64,000 nt of DNA, taken from assembly GCA_023014485.1 (NCBI GenBank), contig JAJOZX010003308.1, positions 354,001-418,000 on the forward strand, read 5' to 3'. This document shows positions 33,353 through 43,503 of this stretch, piece after piece. Position numbers and translations under genes: made by a program. The notes below the pieces were generated by a model that was given only the letters and a program-made list of their open reading frames with translations, did no database searches and had not been told where the DNA came from. The stretch comes from Bathynomus jamesi (Eukaryota; Arthropoda; Malacostraca; Isopoda; Cirolanidae). How positions within the stretch are numbered: position 1 is the stretch's first letter; each line of letters opens with the position of its first letter.

Positions 33353-33706
33353 TCATTCGCTTACAGCACTTCTTTTTTGATAGCCTTTTACGTTTAATAC
33401 CACGTGACCCCTTCTTCTTCCGGGAGCCCTCTTCTTCCCGCCACCACGCATTTTTCTCTTTGCATCTTTGATGATTTCGTCCCGTGTACGCTTTAAATGT
33501 TTTTTTAGAGCTTCTTTAGGTTTAGCCCCGGCCAATATGTCTTCTGCAGTGTTAAGGCCTGATTGTAGCGCTTTCCTTCCAAGGTATCTGGCACCCCTCT
33601 TCAGCAAAGGAACAGCCGTACGTAGTATGGATGAAAAAATGGACCCAAGTCCACTACCGCGCTGGTATCGCATCCCTCGATAGACGGTGAAAGGCTTTCT
33701 ATCCAT
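33353..33706 (-). CDS. Basic virion-core/pVI-like protein
   Basis: This 117-aa protein has an intact frame, an ATG at 33706, and overlaps the stop of the preceding gene (TAATG arrangement). Residues 15-45 form a glycine-containing amphipathic stretch (SGLGSIFSSILRTAVPLLKRG). Residues 55-105 are extremely Lys/Arg-rich (KKHLKRTRD, KRKMRGGGKKRAPGRRRG). A homologous protein in the same place, next to the capsid gene, is common in Polintons/adintoviruses and has been compared with adenovirus minor virion proteins. Inferred roles are DNA condensation or membrane interaction; neither is shown here. Confidence 0.6.
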   Translation of the reverse strand: MDRKPFTVYRGMRYQRGSGLGSIFSSILRTAVPLLKRGARYLGRKALQSGLNTAEDILAGAKPKEALKKHLKRTRDEIIKDAKRKMRGGGKKRAPGRRRGHVVLNVKGYQKRSAVSE

Positions 33707-34561
33707 TATAACTCAGTGCGTCGAAAGTGTAGCTTCACTGTTAAGCTCCCGTTACCGAATGGGAAGTTTTCACCCTCAATCGTTCTTATATATATTGTGA
33801 TATTGGTTATTAAATTAGTTGCGACATTCACATAATGGGGTCTGTCATATGTAATACTCAAACTCCTTCCTCTATGGTTGGGGATGTGAGCAATGCGCAG
33901 CAGGCGTGCCTGGGTATCCCCAACAAACTGGTGCTCCACTATATTACTGTAAATATAGCACATGTCTGGGGACCTTTCAGCCAATTTCTCCATCTTCAAT
34001 TGATACATTAATCTGGACAAGTCATGCTGTGTCTCGTGAAATGTGTCTCTTTGGAAGCTGCGCTATAGCGGCCATTGGCTAGAATTTGGAACTTTCTATG
34101 GTCTTTAATACGTCTGTTAGTCTTTGATTTAGGATTAGTGTATGTGCAGGGTTGTTTACGATTTCGTATACTAAATCATTCGTAAGGTTTGAGTTTCTTA
34201 AACTTACGTTTAAGCCTCTCACAACATCCTCGGCCGAACCATATTGACCCGGCCCTAGTCTTACTTCTGTACTGTAATACCGTGCAATCTTAGTCCGAGC
34301 GATGCGCATAGTTTCATCCATAGCTACCCCAGCTTTTTCACACTCGTCAATGTCTCTAAGAATCGTAAAAACGGTTTCTTTATGTTCAATATTTAAAAAG
34401 ACGGTGTCCAGCTGAATTTCGCATATCCCCACCTCATACGAATCACGACCCAATTCAATGTGCCCATGGAGTTCTGTTACAAAGTTGGCTAGTGTGTTGT
34501 TAGGGTGTACAGACAGGGACGAGGAGGACGGGAGTGTGACGTAGAAATGGTTAGGAGCCAT
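33706..34561 (-). pseudogene. Minor capsid (penton-like) protein, broken in the middle
   Basis: The N-terminal block (34561-34079) begins MAPNHFYVTLPSSSS, then VHPNNTLANFVTEL and SYEVGICEIQLD. The C-terminal block (34020-33706) has VEHQFVGDTQARLLRI, RPHYVNVATN, TIYIRTIEGENFPFGNG and ends in TVKLHFRRTEL. These are the start and end of one Polinton protein, usually 270-290 aa, that precedes the capsid gene and is thought to be the single-jelly-roll minor capsid (penton) protein. The two halves are in different frames, separated by about 60 bp that is open in neither. Assignment as penton is from family literature, not visible in sequence. Confidence 0.65.
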
Positions 34562-34569
34562 GTTGCATA

Positions 34570-35627
34570 CTATTTAAGCTTCATTATTGCATCAGCTTTT
34601 ATATAGGTGTTGAAGCTTTCTGGGTACCCTAGCCATTTCACCAGGTACATTTTTCTCCTTCCTGAACCTTTGCTTCCTAAAATTTTCTCAATTTTAAACA
34701 CATTTTTTTCTAAATTAAACGCAACTTTCTGCAATTCCTCGCGGTAAAAGCCTCCTGAGATTTCTTCCCCATTCAAATCTTCAATGTAATACATCATTAT
34801 CTCACCTTTAGGTCTCACAGCCCTAACTTTAAAAATCTCGCGTGTCCATCCTTGCTCAAAACCCTTTGCGAATTTATTCCCCGAACGCGACAGCCTTACA
34901 TAATCATTGATTTTGAAGCGCGCAGAGTGTGGTGGTGGTGGTGATCCATCTCTTCTCGGGAGCGTACCTCTTTCTAAAACTTCGTTAGGTGTTGCCCAAT
35001 CGTGCGATGGTGTGAGCGGTTGTAGGATGATGCCAATGATTCCAGAATGTCTAGAAATCTGTATGTGTTTTTATGTGTAAAATAACGGTGCATGCGTTCC
35101 TTTATGGTGCGCTGAACTCTTTCAGCTAAAGAAGCCTTATGTATAGAATTGGTTGTGTAATAGCTGATATTAAACTCTGTCAACATGTTCTGAAAAGCAC
35201 GGCCTATAAATTCCTTCCCCATATCCGTACAAAAATAGCCAGGAACCCTGTTTTCTTTTAACATTAGCGTTTTGGTGGCTTTAGCAACTGTTTCAGGTGA
35301 TTTATTTTTCAGAGGAACTAGCCACAGATATCTAGAGAATACGTCTATTATGAATAGAATGTAGCGGTAACCATCGTTATACACAGAATATCTTTGCATG
35401 TCTGTTAAATCTGCTTGCCAAATAGAATCAATCGAGGAAGCCGTTGTCTTGGCTGTTTTAAACCTTTTTCTCACAGGCTTATGAAGCGTATAAGCGTCCT
35501 GCTCCCTCAAAAATCTTTCAACATCTTTTTTTCCTACTCCGTAAACACTTCTGTACAGTCTATCTACGCCGCCGTAAGAGGATGGGGTAGAAATGTCATA
35601 ATAGCGTTTAGTTAATACGTTAGCCAT
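34570..35627 (-). pseudogene. INT: Retroviral-type integrase with C-terminal chromodomain, one frame break
   Basis: From the ATG at 35627, residues 1-60 form the N-terminal region. The RNase-H-like catalytic core follows, with Asp73 (WQADLTDM), DVFSRYLWLVPLK, Asp135 (CTDMGKEF) and Glu169 (KASLAERV). After KERMHRYF the frame breaks at about 34975-34990, beside a GGG run. The downstream frame, open from about 34990 to 34570, encodes an NEV segment, a proline run, the YVRLSR...FAKGFEQGWTREIF SH3-like part and a chromodomain (VFKIEKILGSKG, YLVKWLGYPESFNTYI). The enzyme inserts the element and makes the 6-bp duplication seen here. It overlaps the upstream gene by 16 bp. Confidence 0.88.
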
Positions 35628-36346
35628 TTGCGTATTTTAGAGGCACGTGGGTAGGGTTGGTTTAACCTCTTCTTGCTCCTCTTCAAAGGTGTTACCGCCG
35701 GGGGTGACGGCGCCTTCAATTGTGTCACAGGCGTTGCATGTTCCAAGTCTTTTAACCTGTTCAGATTTCCTATCAACGTTTTAGGGACATTTATTTGTTG
35801 TAGTCTTGCTTTAATATGCTTCCATCCTGATGGTGATGGCCTATCCCACTTTCTCACCAGATCATGGACAATGTCTACGATATTCGATCCCTGTACCTTT
35901 GATCCTTCCACAATGATCTCCCCTGTATCGGTCCATTGTATGGCGGGATCCTCATTCAATAGATTATAAAGACTTAAGCCTTTACTCCTCAATGTAAGTG
36001 GGAGGGTATTTTTTAATACATGTTCGATATGTTGTGTGGCTAATCTTTTTGGTTGGTCAGCTGTATCGTCGGGCACAGATCCTATGTCGCCATCGTCCCC
36101 CGTGCTGTGCCTAATAACCACAGGAATCTCTGTAGGGCTCTTATAATTTTCGTACTCGTGAAGAAATTTCTGCAGAGCTTCTTGGTATAAGATTCTTTTC
36201 TCATCAGGTGTTTTTTCACTGTTTAATAGGGCTAACAATTCGCTTTCCATTCTTTTAAGTCTGCTTTTACGGGGATCTAGATACGTGTCTGGATTCCTTT
36301 GCAGTGAAGCGTACACCTCGTGGGGAATCACTACCACTTTCTTCAT
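35612..36346 (-). CDS. Conserved Polinton protein of unknown function (244 aa)
   Basis: The frame is intact. N-terminal MKKVVVIPHEVYASL, a helical charged region to about residue 75 (EKTPDEKRILYQEALQKFLH), an acidic linker, then a globular part: LPLTLRSKGLSLYNLL, IQWTDTGEIIVEG, GSNIVDIVHDLVRKW, PSGWKHIKARLQQINVPKTLIGN. The C-terminus is very basic (KRSKKRLNQP, RASKIRKWLTY). Proteins with this order lie beside the integrase/ATPase genes in many animal Polintons. No enzymatic motif. Inferred to be a virion or DNA-associated protein. It overlaps the next gene's start by 16 bp and the previous stop by one base (TAATG). Confidence 0.6.
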   Translation of the reverse strand: MKKVVVIPHEVYASLQRNPDTYLDPRKSRLKRMESELLALLNSEKTPDEKRILYQEALQKFLHEYENYKSPTEIPVVIRHSTGDDGDIGSVPDDTADQPKRLATQHIEHVLKNTLPLTLRSKGLSLYNLLNEDPAIQWTDTGEIIVEGSKVQGSNIVDIVHDLVRKWDRPSPSGWKHIKARLQQINVPKTLIGNLNRLKDLEHATPVTQLKAPSPPAVTPLKRSKKRLNQPYPRASKIRKWLTY

Positions 36347-36669
36347 TATATTAATCTAGTCAGTAAAGGACCCAAAACTGAAAATAAGATGGGGAGAAAT
36401 GACCCTCCTGTTTGTACAATAATTCGTTTTTTCTTCGCTACAGTTTGACTTTTACGAGCGAGTGCACGTATTATGTTCTTGTAGCGGCGTAGGCGAGCCT
36501 TCTGATGGGTTTTCATTGATACATTGCAATTTATAACGTTAAGACAGATTTCACAGATGCATTTTAAAAAGTCGGCGTCGATATTTTTAATAAACATCTG
36601 CTGCATTGCCCGGGGCAGTCGATGATAGATTTTTATTAATTCACGGTATTTCTTTAGTCTCTTTGTCAT
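36346..36669 (-). CDS. Conserved small Polinton protein (107 aa)
   Basis: This intact ORF overlaps the ATPase stop by 4 bp (ATGA) and abuts the 244-aa gene by TAATG. It is helical and basic: MQQMFIKNIDADFLKCICEI, CLNVINCNV, KARLRRYKNIIRALARK, then KKKRIIVQTGG and a hydrophobic C-terminal segment (SFLPILFSVLGPLLTRLI) that could be a membrane or amphipathic helix. The RRxKNxxRxLA...QxGG-hydrophobic tail pattern recurs in this family across animals. Function unknown. Confidence 0.6.
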   Translation of the reverse strand: MTKRLKKYRELIKIYHRLPRAMQQMFIKNIDADFLKCICEICLNVINCNVSMKTHQKARLRRYKNIIRALARKSQTVAKKKRIIVQTGGSFLPILFSVLGPLLTRLI

Positions 36670-37295
36670 TCTGGAATATACACCGTTTCAGGCTCGTTTG
36701 GAAATATATTCGTTCGCAGAAGCACTCTAAACGTGTTTCGCGGATGAAGGTCGCAAAGCAAATATCCGTAACGCGTGCTTGTAGCTTCTTTATAAACTTC
36801 CAAAAACTCCTTACGCTGATTCGGGAACATTTGATTGGCTAATACCCCAATTTGTGATACATCTCTACGTTGCGCGAATAAGACTAGATATTGCGTATTT
36901 AACGACACATCGCGCATGTATCTATTTTTGAAAAATAGATTCTGATTGATGAAGAACACGCTTATGTTAAGATGGTGGGAGAATACTGTAAATGTCTCGG
37001 CAAACGTTTTATCCATCTCCAACATGAGATCGTCAATTACAATGATTGTATGTTCATTTCCCTTTAACGAATTAACGTCATATACGCCTTTGTGGAACAA
37101 AATATCATCTTGGTACTCGTTGAACACTGATTGATACGTCGAATAGCACCATATAACTTTATGCACAAATTTCGAGAACATCTCTCCCTTTTCTTTAATG
37201 ATTTTAAGCATAAACACAGTTTTACCACATCCTGTAGGTCCAGATATAATACATGTGGATGGGCTCGTGAATCTGAATTTTTCTACAGAGTCCAT
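36666..37295 (-). CDS. ATP: FtsK/HerA-type DNA-packaging ATPase
   Basis: The protein has 209 aa from the ATG at 37295; the frame extends slightly upstream from a GTG but the ATG is preferred. Walker A GPTGCGKT is at residues 19-26. Walker B is a hydrophobic strand ending in IDD (residues 87-89). A later INQNLFFK segment fits the sensor-like region, and ARRDVSQIGVLANQMFP is typical of Polinton ATPases. In the family it pumps genomic DNA into the capsid. It is the first gene of the leftward block, with its start facing the polymerase block. Intact. Confidence 0.88.
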   Translation of the reverse strand: MDSVEKFRFTSPSTCIISGPTGCGKTVFMLKIIKEKGEMFSKFVHKVIWCYSTYQSVFNEYQDDILFHKGVYDVNSLKGNEHTIIVIDDLMLEMDKTFAETFTVFSHHLNISVFFINQNLFFKNRYMRDVSLNTQYLVLFAQRRDVSQIGVLANQMFPNQRKEFLEVYKEATSTRYGYLLCDLHPRNTFRVLLRTNIFPNEPETVYIPE

Positions 37296-37760
37296 TTCTA
37301 ACACGTCACACTCCTAAGTGGGTCATTTACAAAATATTACAAATTTTGAGTGCTGTTCCTTATATTTCTTCTCCCACAGAACCGTGAATGACGATGAGGT
37401 AGGCAGCCCATCATTACGGATGACCTCGACGACAGTGTAGTTGTGATCTCCTCCCCTGCCAACGAACCCTCACCAGCGATACCGGTAGCACGTCCAAAGC
37501 GGAGGTATGAGAACCCACGTCAGGTATAAAGCGCCCGAAATACGCGCCTGTTGCAGCGGTAATAGATCCCCAACCCTCAACCTCTTACGCAACAACCCCC
37601 CAGCAGCACCTCCCGCTAATATACCCCTTATTCATCCGCCGCCCCCCGTTCTGTTAAGTCTACAATAATAGAGCCCCAACCATCAACCTCCTACGCAACA
37701 GGCCCCCATCAGCAGCACCTTCCGCTAATATACCCCTAATTCATCCGCCGCCCCCGTTCT
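37296..37760. promoter_or_regulatory. Divergent region between the two Polinton gene blocks
   Basis: It separates the leftward ATPase/capsid block from the rightward polymerase block, so it probably contains promoters for both. I see no clean TATA box. 37440-37540 is open in one frame with a basic PKRRYENPRQ stretch that may be part of the polymerase N-terminus. From 37564 a ~105-bp unit is tandemly duplicated. Confidence 0.4.
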
Positions 37761-37770
37761 GTTGAGGAGT
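37564..37770 (+). repeat. ~105-bp tandem duplication encoding a Pro/Gln-rich segment
   Basis: CCCCAACCCTCAACCTCTTA at 37569 and CCCCAACCATCAACCTCCTA at 37675 start two copies, ending in CATCCGCCGCCCCC. In one frame both read QPSTSYAT followed by QQHLPLIYP. Probably the low-complexity N-terminal region of the polymerase gene, with frame breaks. Confidence 0.7.
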
Positions 37771-40700
37771 ATAACGCTCGAATTGGTGCGCTCCGCAGCC
37801 CCCACCCCAGCCTTGACTAGAAATCGGTATAGAGTCAGGGTCGACCCTAGAGTCATGTATAGCAATGGAATTGAGCGCGGACTACGCCGGGTTGTAGAGC
37901 GTATTATAGAGTTTGCTCTTCAGAATCGCGACGAGCGTGAAGTCAGGACGAGTCTGTCCTTTGGATTCGGGTCAGATGACGGTGATGTAGACGATTATTG
38001 GGTGATAGTGCCATTTAGACGTTTGGCGGCTGAAGATGTAGAATATATATTAGGACGTATAATGCAAGCCGCCCAAAGTAGTATAGCCTTCAATATGGAC
38101 AACTTCACGGTAAATATTGACCTGTATCCGTGTTGCGGGTCATAGTGCCATACCGTATACTCTTAACTTCAATTCTCAAGCTATTATAGACGGCATATAA
38201 ACGTCGATCGTGGTTGCGGCTTTATAGCAGTACTCTTAGCACGTATGTTTACTGTACAAAATACACGAACTCAAAAAATTTGGTTGCCTACAGTCGTGGA
38301 GCGTGCCCGTAAACTAGCTGTAGACTGTGAACTTGAATTTGACTGTAATATGGGTCCTGAAGAGCTGAGAAGGGTAGAACAGGAAATGAATGTCCGCATA
38401 GTTGTGTTTGGGTTGGATGATCGTCGTAGGACTGTGTATGTTTTTAAAAGCTGTGTGAGAGATCGTACAAGACCCCTACTTATTTTAGGATTGTCAGGGA
38501 CAACGTATCTCCCCATCCGTAATATAAGGTGGCTTTACGCGAGTTATGACAAAAGTCGAAAATATGGGAGACATCATGATTTGTGTAAGGGGTGCCTCGA
38601 GTTTGCGGATGATATAGTGAGACATTGTAAAGAATGTCACATGGTATGTGAGCAGTGTAAAAGCACCAAATGTGAAAGCCGTGTAGTTGAAGCTGAGAAG
38701 AGAGACTGTGATGTGTGTAGACGCACATTTTTCAATAATAGCTGTTTTGATTTCCATAAATCAATTGGCACGTGCAGGAAAATGAGAATCTGTGAATGTG
38801 GTATGTTTCACACAATGGATAATTGGGGAAAATTTAAGCACAAGTGTGACGTAATTCACTGTCCTACATGCCAGGAGGAATATAAGGCGGATGGAGTAAA
38901 GCATGTATGTTATATGAAAGATGCTAAGCCTAAAAATAACCCTTGTATAACTGTATACTACGATATAGAAACATATACGAACGCTGAAACCAAAGAGGTA
39001 ATTCCACATTTACTTGTGAGCCAGACCATCTGTGATGAGTGTATGGTATCGAATGTGACGAGTGCCCCAAATGTGGTAAACGGACAAACGTTTTTAAAAC
39101 GAATGTCGCGATAGTCCTGTGAAACTATTTGTGTCCTATATTGTCAAGTTAGCCGACAAGTTCAAAAAAATGACTGTGTATATTCTCGCCCATAACGGGG
39201 CAAAGTTTGACACGCAGTTCCTTTATAAGGAGTTGCTTGAACACGAATCCTCTGAGATATTTACAGGTGATCCATTGAAAAGAGGCAACAAATTAATACA
39301 GATGCAGATAAGAGGCAATGTACAATTTAAAGATACTTTATTATTCACACCTTGTAAATTAGCAAAGCTACCCAAGGTGATGGGAGTAGCAGCTGAAGTT
39401 TCCAAAGGATACTTCCCTTACACTTTCCTCACCAGCGAGACTTTAAACTACGTAGGCCCACCACCCCCAAACATTATTTTGACTGTATGGATGAACGTGA
39501 AGACTTTGATCGATACTACGACAGTTTTAATGAAAGTAACCCTTATAATATAGCTGATGAATGTGAGCGTTATTGCGTGAATGATGTGCGCGTGCTTAGA
39601 GTATGTTTCCAGGCCTTTAGAAGGATGTACATAGCCCGTTTCAAATGCGATCCACTGCAAGTCGCAACCACCATCGCATCATTATGTTTTACGGTGTTCA
39701 AGAATAACTTCATGCCGAAAGACACCTTAGCCATTATTCACCGAAACAATCCCCGCAGTTACGGGCACAAGGCTATTTACTGGCTCATACACCTACAGCA
39801 ACAGACAGGTGTATACATAAAGCACGCCCGCAACACGGGTGAAGTACCCATTAAGATTAATGGACGTGTTTTTTGGGTTGATGGGTTAAGTGAAAACCGT
39901 GTCACTGGTGTGAAGACTGTGTACTCCTTTAACGGTTGCTGGTGGCATGGATGCCCCCGTCCTGAGTGCGGAATCACCGGAGATATCCACGGTAGGTCTC
40001 CTGCCGACTGTCTTGCATCGACCCGCACCCGCGATCAACTTATAGGATCACAGTTCACTCACAAAGTCTTGTGGGAGCATGAATATGATGCACGGATGGA
40101 GACAGACGAGGTGTACCGTGAGGAAATAAAACGATCAAGCGTTCAATGGTGCTGGATCCTCTCAAATGTGGTGATAGCTTGTTTGGAGGACGTACAAATC
40201 CTTTCAGACTATACTTTCCACCTACGGAGGGCGTGAAGCTCCATTACTACGATTTCTGTTCTTTATACCCATACGTGATGAAGAGCAATCCGTACCCCGT
40301 GGGCGCTCCTGAGAAACTGGTGGGACCTAGCCTACCCTCCATCAATGAATTTTCAAAAAATTTGAATGATCGTTACTTTGGGCTCTCTTTCGTAGACGTA
40401 CTCCCCCCACGCAATTTATGGATGCCGATCTTACCTGTCGTTATCGACGACAAGCTCATGTTTCCCCTGTGCGTGAAGTGCGCGGAAGAGGATAACGGCG
40501 AATGTAACCATATACCCCACCAGCGTAAGATCAGAGGCGTATATACAAGTCCTGAGTTGGCCCTAGCCGTACGCCATGGTTATAGAATACTGAAGATACA
40601 TGAGGTGTGGAGGTTTCAGAAGCTACCCAACCTTTTCACACCATATATAAACACCTTTTTGAAGGATAAGGTTGAGGCATCAGGGTATCCGCGAGGAGTT

Positions 40701-41536
40701 GATACCGAAGATGAAAAGTCTGCCTATATTCAACGTTACCGCGACCGCGAAGGTATACAACTTGATCGTGTCCAAATTGTAAAGAATCCTGGCAAGCGCT
40801 TTAGTGCAAAGTTGTGTCTAAACAGTCTATGGGGAAAATTTGCGCAGAATACCGGCAGAGGGAGCATTCATTTGGCACAAAGTTATAGCGATGTCTGGGA
40901 TTATGCCAATGCCCCGATAAAGAGGTCATGGAGATCGTAAATGTAGGTAATACTTACGTAATAAAGTACAACAACACTGAATTTGCCACAGATACCTCAA
41001 GGGTTACAAACATACCTGTGGCCAGCTTCACAACAGCCTACGCCCGTATAAAACTTTGGGGTCTATTGCATTCTCTTGGGCGGAGAGTATTGTATGCCGA
41101 TACAGATAGCGTGATATTCACAGAGAGGGAGGGTGAATACATGCCCACTATTGGGGAGTTCCTCGGCGAGCTCACTGATGAGATCAAGGATGAGTATGGG
41201 GACAACGCATACGCCGACTCTTTTGCCTCAACAGGACCTAAGACTTATGGGGTACGGGTCAGGGTGGGGGAGGAAATGAAATATATCGTGAAGGCAAAGG
41301 GTATTACGCTCAACCATGCGAATCGGGAGGTTGTTAACTTTGAGTCGTTGAAGGATCTAGTATGTTTGGACGATGATGAACAACCTCCCCAACTAATTGT
41401 AGGCACCCACAATTTTCGGGCGCAGAAGCTGGGGGGCGTGAAGGAACTTAGGGGTACGAAGGTGTGCCGTAACACCTATAGGAAACGTTACCAGTTACCT
41501 GGTACCTATGATACCGTACCCTTTGGATACCAATGA
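37771..41536 (+). pseudogene. POLB: Protein-primed family B DNA polymerase, multiple frame breaks
   Basis: Blocks: N-terminal domain 37771-38145 (YRVRVDPRVMYS, WVIVPFRRL), then stops, then about 38170-39114 with a Cys/His-rich region (38580-38910; many CxxC pairs) and Exo I (YYDIETYTN, near 38958). Exo II (LAHNGAKFDTQF, near 39184) is in 39119-39480, Exo III (YCVNDVRVL, near 39570) in 39487-40140. Pol A (YDFCSLYPYV, near 40246) and Pol B (KLCLNSLWGKF, near 40810) are in 40146-40920, and Pol C (YADTDSVIF, near 41095) in 40928-41536. All exonuclease and polymerase signatures are present in order. At least five changes of frame were found, near 39060-39120, 39470, 40145 and 40920, several beside C runs. 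In the family it replicates linear element DNA from protein-primed ends. Confidence 0.88.
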
Positions 41537-41559
41537 TGCTTCTAACTCACACGTCTTGT

Positions 41560-41760
41560 ATATAATCGTATCTATTGATTTATTACACGTATTTGTAATA
41601 TATATATATATAACTTGAATATCTCGTTATTAAATCGTATTTGTAAAATTGATTTATTACACGTATTTGTAAATATATATATAAACTTGAATATCTCGTT
41701 TATTAAATCGTATTTGTAAATATATATAACTTGAATATCTCGTTTGTTAAATAAATCATG
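41560..41760. repeat. ~75-bp tandem repeat after the polymerase gene
   Basis: TTGATTTATTACACGTATTT, TA runs and AACTTGAATATCTCG recur about three times. An AATAAA lies at 41749 and could serve polyadenylation of the polymerase transcript. Confidence 0.75.
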
Positions 41761-41785
41761 TTTCAAATAGCGTTTCACTTTCTCC

Positions 41786-41789
<4 letters not shown>

Positions 41790-41830
<41 letters not shown>
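41790..41830. repeat. (GT)n microsatellite
   Basis: About 20 GT units upstream of the accessory gene promoter. Confidence 0.95.
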
Positions 41831-41832
<2 letters not shown>

Positions 41833-41894
41833 GTGAAAGTTCTAAGCTCCGCCCACTGTAAGACCGTGAGTCATGCTACTATCTGGGAGTCCCT

Positions 41895-41915
41895 GCGTGG
41901 TCAGTCGACCGCAGT
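41895..41915 (+). promoter_or_regulatory. Initiator-like element of the 41961 gene
   Basis: TCAGTCGACCGCAG matches the arthropod initiator TCAGTY. The same site with only small changes (TCAGTTGACCGCTG) is retained 55 bp upstream of the homologous gene start in the relic at 12.3 kb, while surrounding bases are more diverged. Confidence 0.45.
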
Positions 41916-41960
41916 AAGCCCGAGAGATCAGACGTGTATTCAGATCAGACGTGTATTCAA

Positions 41961-42551
41961 ATGGCTACCTTTAATATTGCTTGTACAACGTTTACGAAAT
42001 GGTATTCAGTAAAGTGCCAGGATGTGGTGGATACCGAAAAACTTCCTATTCCTCCCTCCTATGCCTCTTTTAAAAACACATTGGATTGTGCGAAGTTCCA
42101 AGATGTACAAATACTCTACGGATGTTCTGGTGAGACCGTTGAAGGCTTTCGTTGCACAGACGATGTGCTGAAGTATACTGCAGAGCTAAACTTTATAAAG
42201 TCTCACATACACCGTGAAGTAAAAGAAACAACGCGTGCAGAAGAGAAGCAGCAGGTATGGATAATGAGTCTTGCTGATGGGTGGTGTGACAAGCGGTATT
42301 ACGTCATGCTACACCATGTCGATTACTCATACCCTACGACTGAAAATGTGAATCTCGTGATCATGGACAATCTTAAGTATTTTTATCACTATATTAACGT
42401 ATATCATGATGAGGTTCGTAGTGAGGTTGTGGCTAGTGCCCTGCGTGAATTTTTAACAGAGTTTAGAGACGAGTATCGTTTGATGGGCAGAAAGGAAAAA
42501 TATGAACATATGTTCCTCTCAAATAGTGCGCCGGAGTGTGGAGATGTTTAG
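41961..42551 (+). CDS. Polinton accessory protein, unknown function (196-197 aa)
   Basis: Start chosen at the ATG at 41961; upstream in-frame codons begin at a GTG and include a small duplicated segment. Intact frame. Sequence begins MATFNIACTTFTKWYSVK, has DVQILYGCSGETVEGF, WIMSLADGWCDKRYYVMLH, then a helical C-terminal half (YFYHYINVYHDEVRSEV, LREFLTEFRDEYRL). No signal peptide or transmembrane helix. I do not recognise a family. A diverged copy at 12.2 kb with its promoter shows it is conserved in related elements, so it is probably functional for the element. Confidence 0.6.
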   Translation: MATFNIACTTFTKWYSVKCQDVVDTEKLPIPPSYASFKNTLDCAKFQDVQILYGCSGETVEGFRCTDDVLKYTAELNFIKSHIHREVKETTRAEEKQQVWIMSLADGWCDKRYYVMLHHVDYSYPTTENVNLVIMDNLKYFYHYINVYHDEVRSEVVASALREFLTEFRDEYRLMGRKEKYEHMFLSNSAPECGDV

Positions 42552-42789
42552 TAAAACATAAAATGTTCCTAGTTCTTATCCAAAATGTCTGGTGCGTAGG
42601 CTGGTAGTGATGAAATTAATTCTTGTACCGAAATATGTACAACAATTCGACTCGCGGTCATACGAACAAGCCCATTCACGTATCATCGAGTCAGCCGCCC
42701 GTCGAACCATTCCTGCCTACCTGCGTGCCTCACACGGCTCATAGTTATCTCAGAGCTTGAGCCGAGTGGACGTGCGCTCCTCGAATACG

Positions 42790-43248
42790 ATGGAACTTCC
42801 TTTGAGCAGCATTCTCAACGCCTCGTACGATGTGTCCGTGACGAAATCGTTGCGCGTGTTCAGGCGTAATTCCGGTACCATTAGCTATGTACTGGAAACG
42901 GAATGTAGACCGACAAACAAACGGGTTTATTTAAGTATCGAGGAGATGAATAGAATCTTCGTGATAGTTGAGAAGTGGAGTGAAGATCGTTATAAAATAC
43001 CTGCTAACGTAGGTACAAGAAGAGAGCAGATTAGTGACGCACCCTCATACGCCGTTGTATGTACGTTGTGTATAAATAACGATCGGCCGTGCATTGATAT
43101 ACGGCTGATGTGGAAGAATGCTTCTGATAATAACGCTCTTGTTCCTACGCGAAACCGTTTCATCCTCGACAGAATGTTTGAAATCGTCGGATTCCGTAAA
43201 GCTGAAACCTATATTAGACGCGCGTGTTACGGACATGCTTTATTTTGA
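42790..43248 (+). CDS. Polinton accessory protein, possibly PC4-like (152 aa)
   Basis: Start taken at the ATG at 42790. The N-terminal 60 residues alternate strand-like segments (DVSVTKSLRVF, GTISYVLETE) followed by RPTNKRVYLSIEEMNRIF. This order, ending in a PT(K/N)(K/R)xxxxLSxEE helix, resembles PC4-like single-strand nucleic-acid-binding proteins that some animal Polintons carry. The second half (VCTLCINNDRPCIDIRLMWK, RFILDRMFEIVGFRKAETYI) I do not recognise. The PC4 comparison rests on pattern only. Confidence 0.5.
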   Translation: MELPLSSILNASYDVSVTKSLRVFRRNSGTISYVLETECRPTNKRVYLSIEEMNRIFVIVEKWSEDRYKIPANVGTRREQISDAPSYAVVCTLCINNDRPCIDIRLMWKNASDNNALVPTRNRFILDRMFEIVGFRKAETYIRRACYGHALF

Positions 43249-43503
43249 TACAGTACTTGAATACGCTACACCGCTCTGCTCGATGGGTTTACCGAGTGTA
43301 GGGCTGGTGAGAATGGTCTAGAGCTGGACGTTTATTTAAAAAGTTTAGACTCTTTGAAATACCATGAACTTTGGTACAAAGCAATTGATCGGTACAAGGC
43401 TGAGCTCACCTACACCGTTCACCCTGAAGAACTATTTCTTTATATAACGCGCAGTTGTCGTAACGATTTAGAAGATTATTTCAATTGCCGCTATGTTGAG
43501 TGA
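43235..43503 (+). pseudogene. Short Polinton ORF, frame-broken, unknown function
   Basis: From the ATG at 43235 (overlapping the previous gene in another frame) it is open for about 14 codons. After a one-base shift near 43275-43290 it is open to the TGA at 43501. The second part is good coding sequence: GLELDVYLKSLDSLKYHELW, YKAIDRYKAEL, HPEELFLYITRSCRNDLEDY. Its end overlaps the next ATG at 43493. No known domain. Confidence 0.45.

Noticed and set aside
38271..39009. Minus-strand ORFs opposite the polymerase
   Set aside because: Shadows of the Cys-rich and exonuclease regions on the plus strand.
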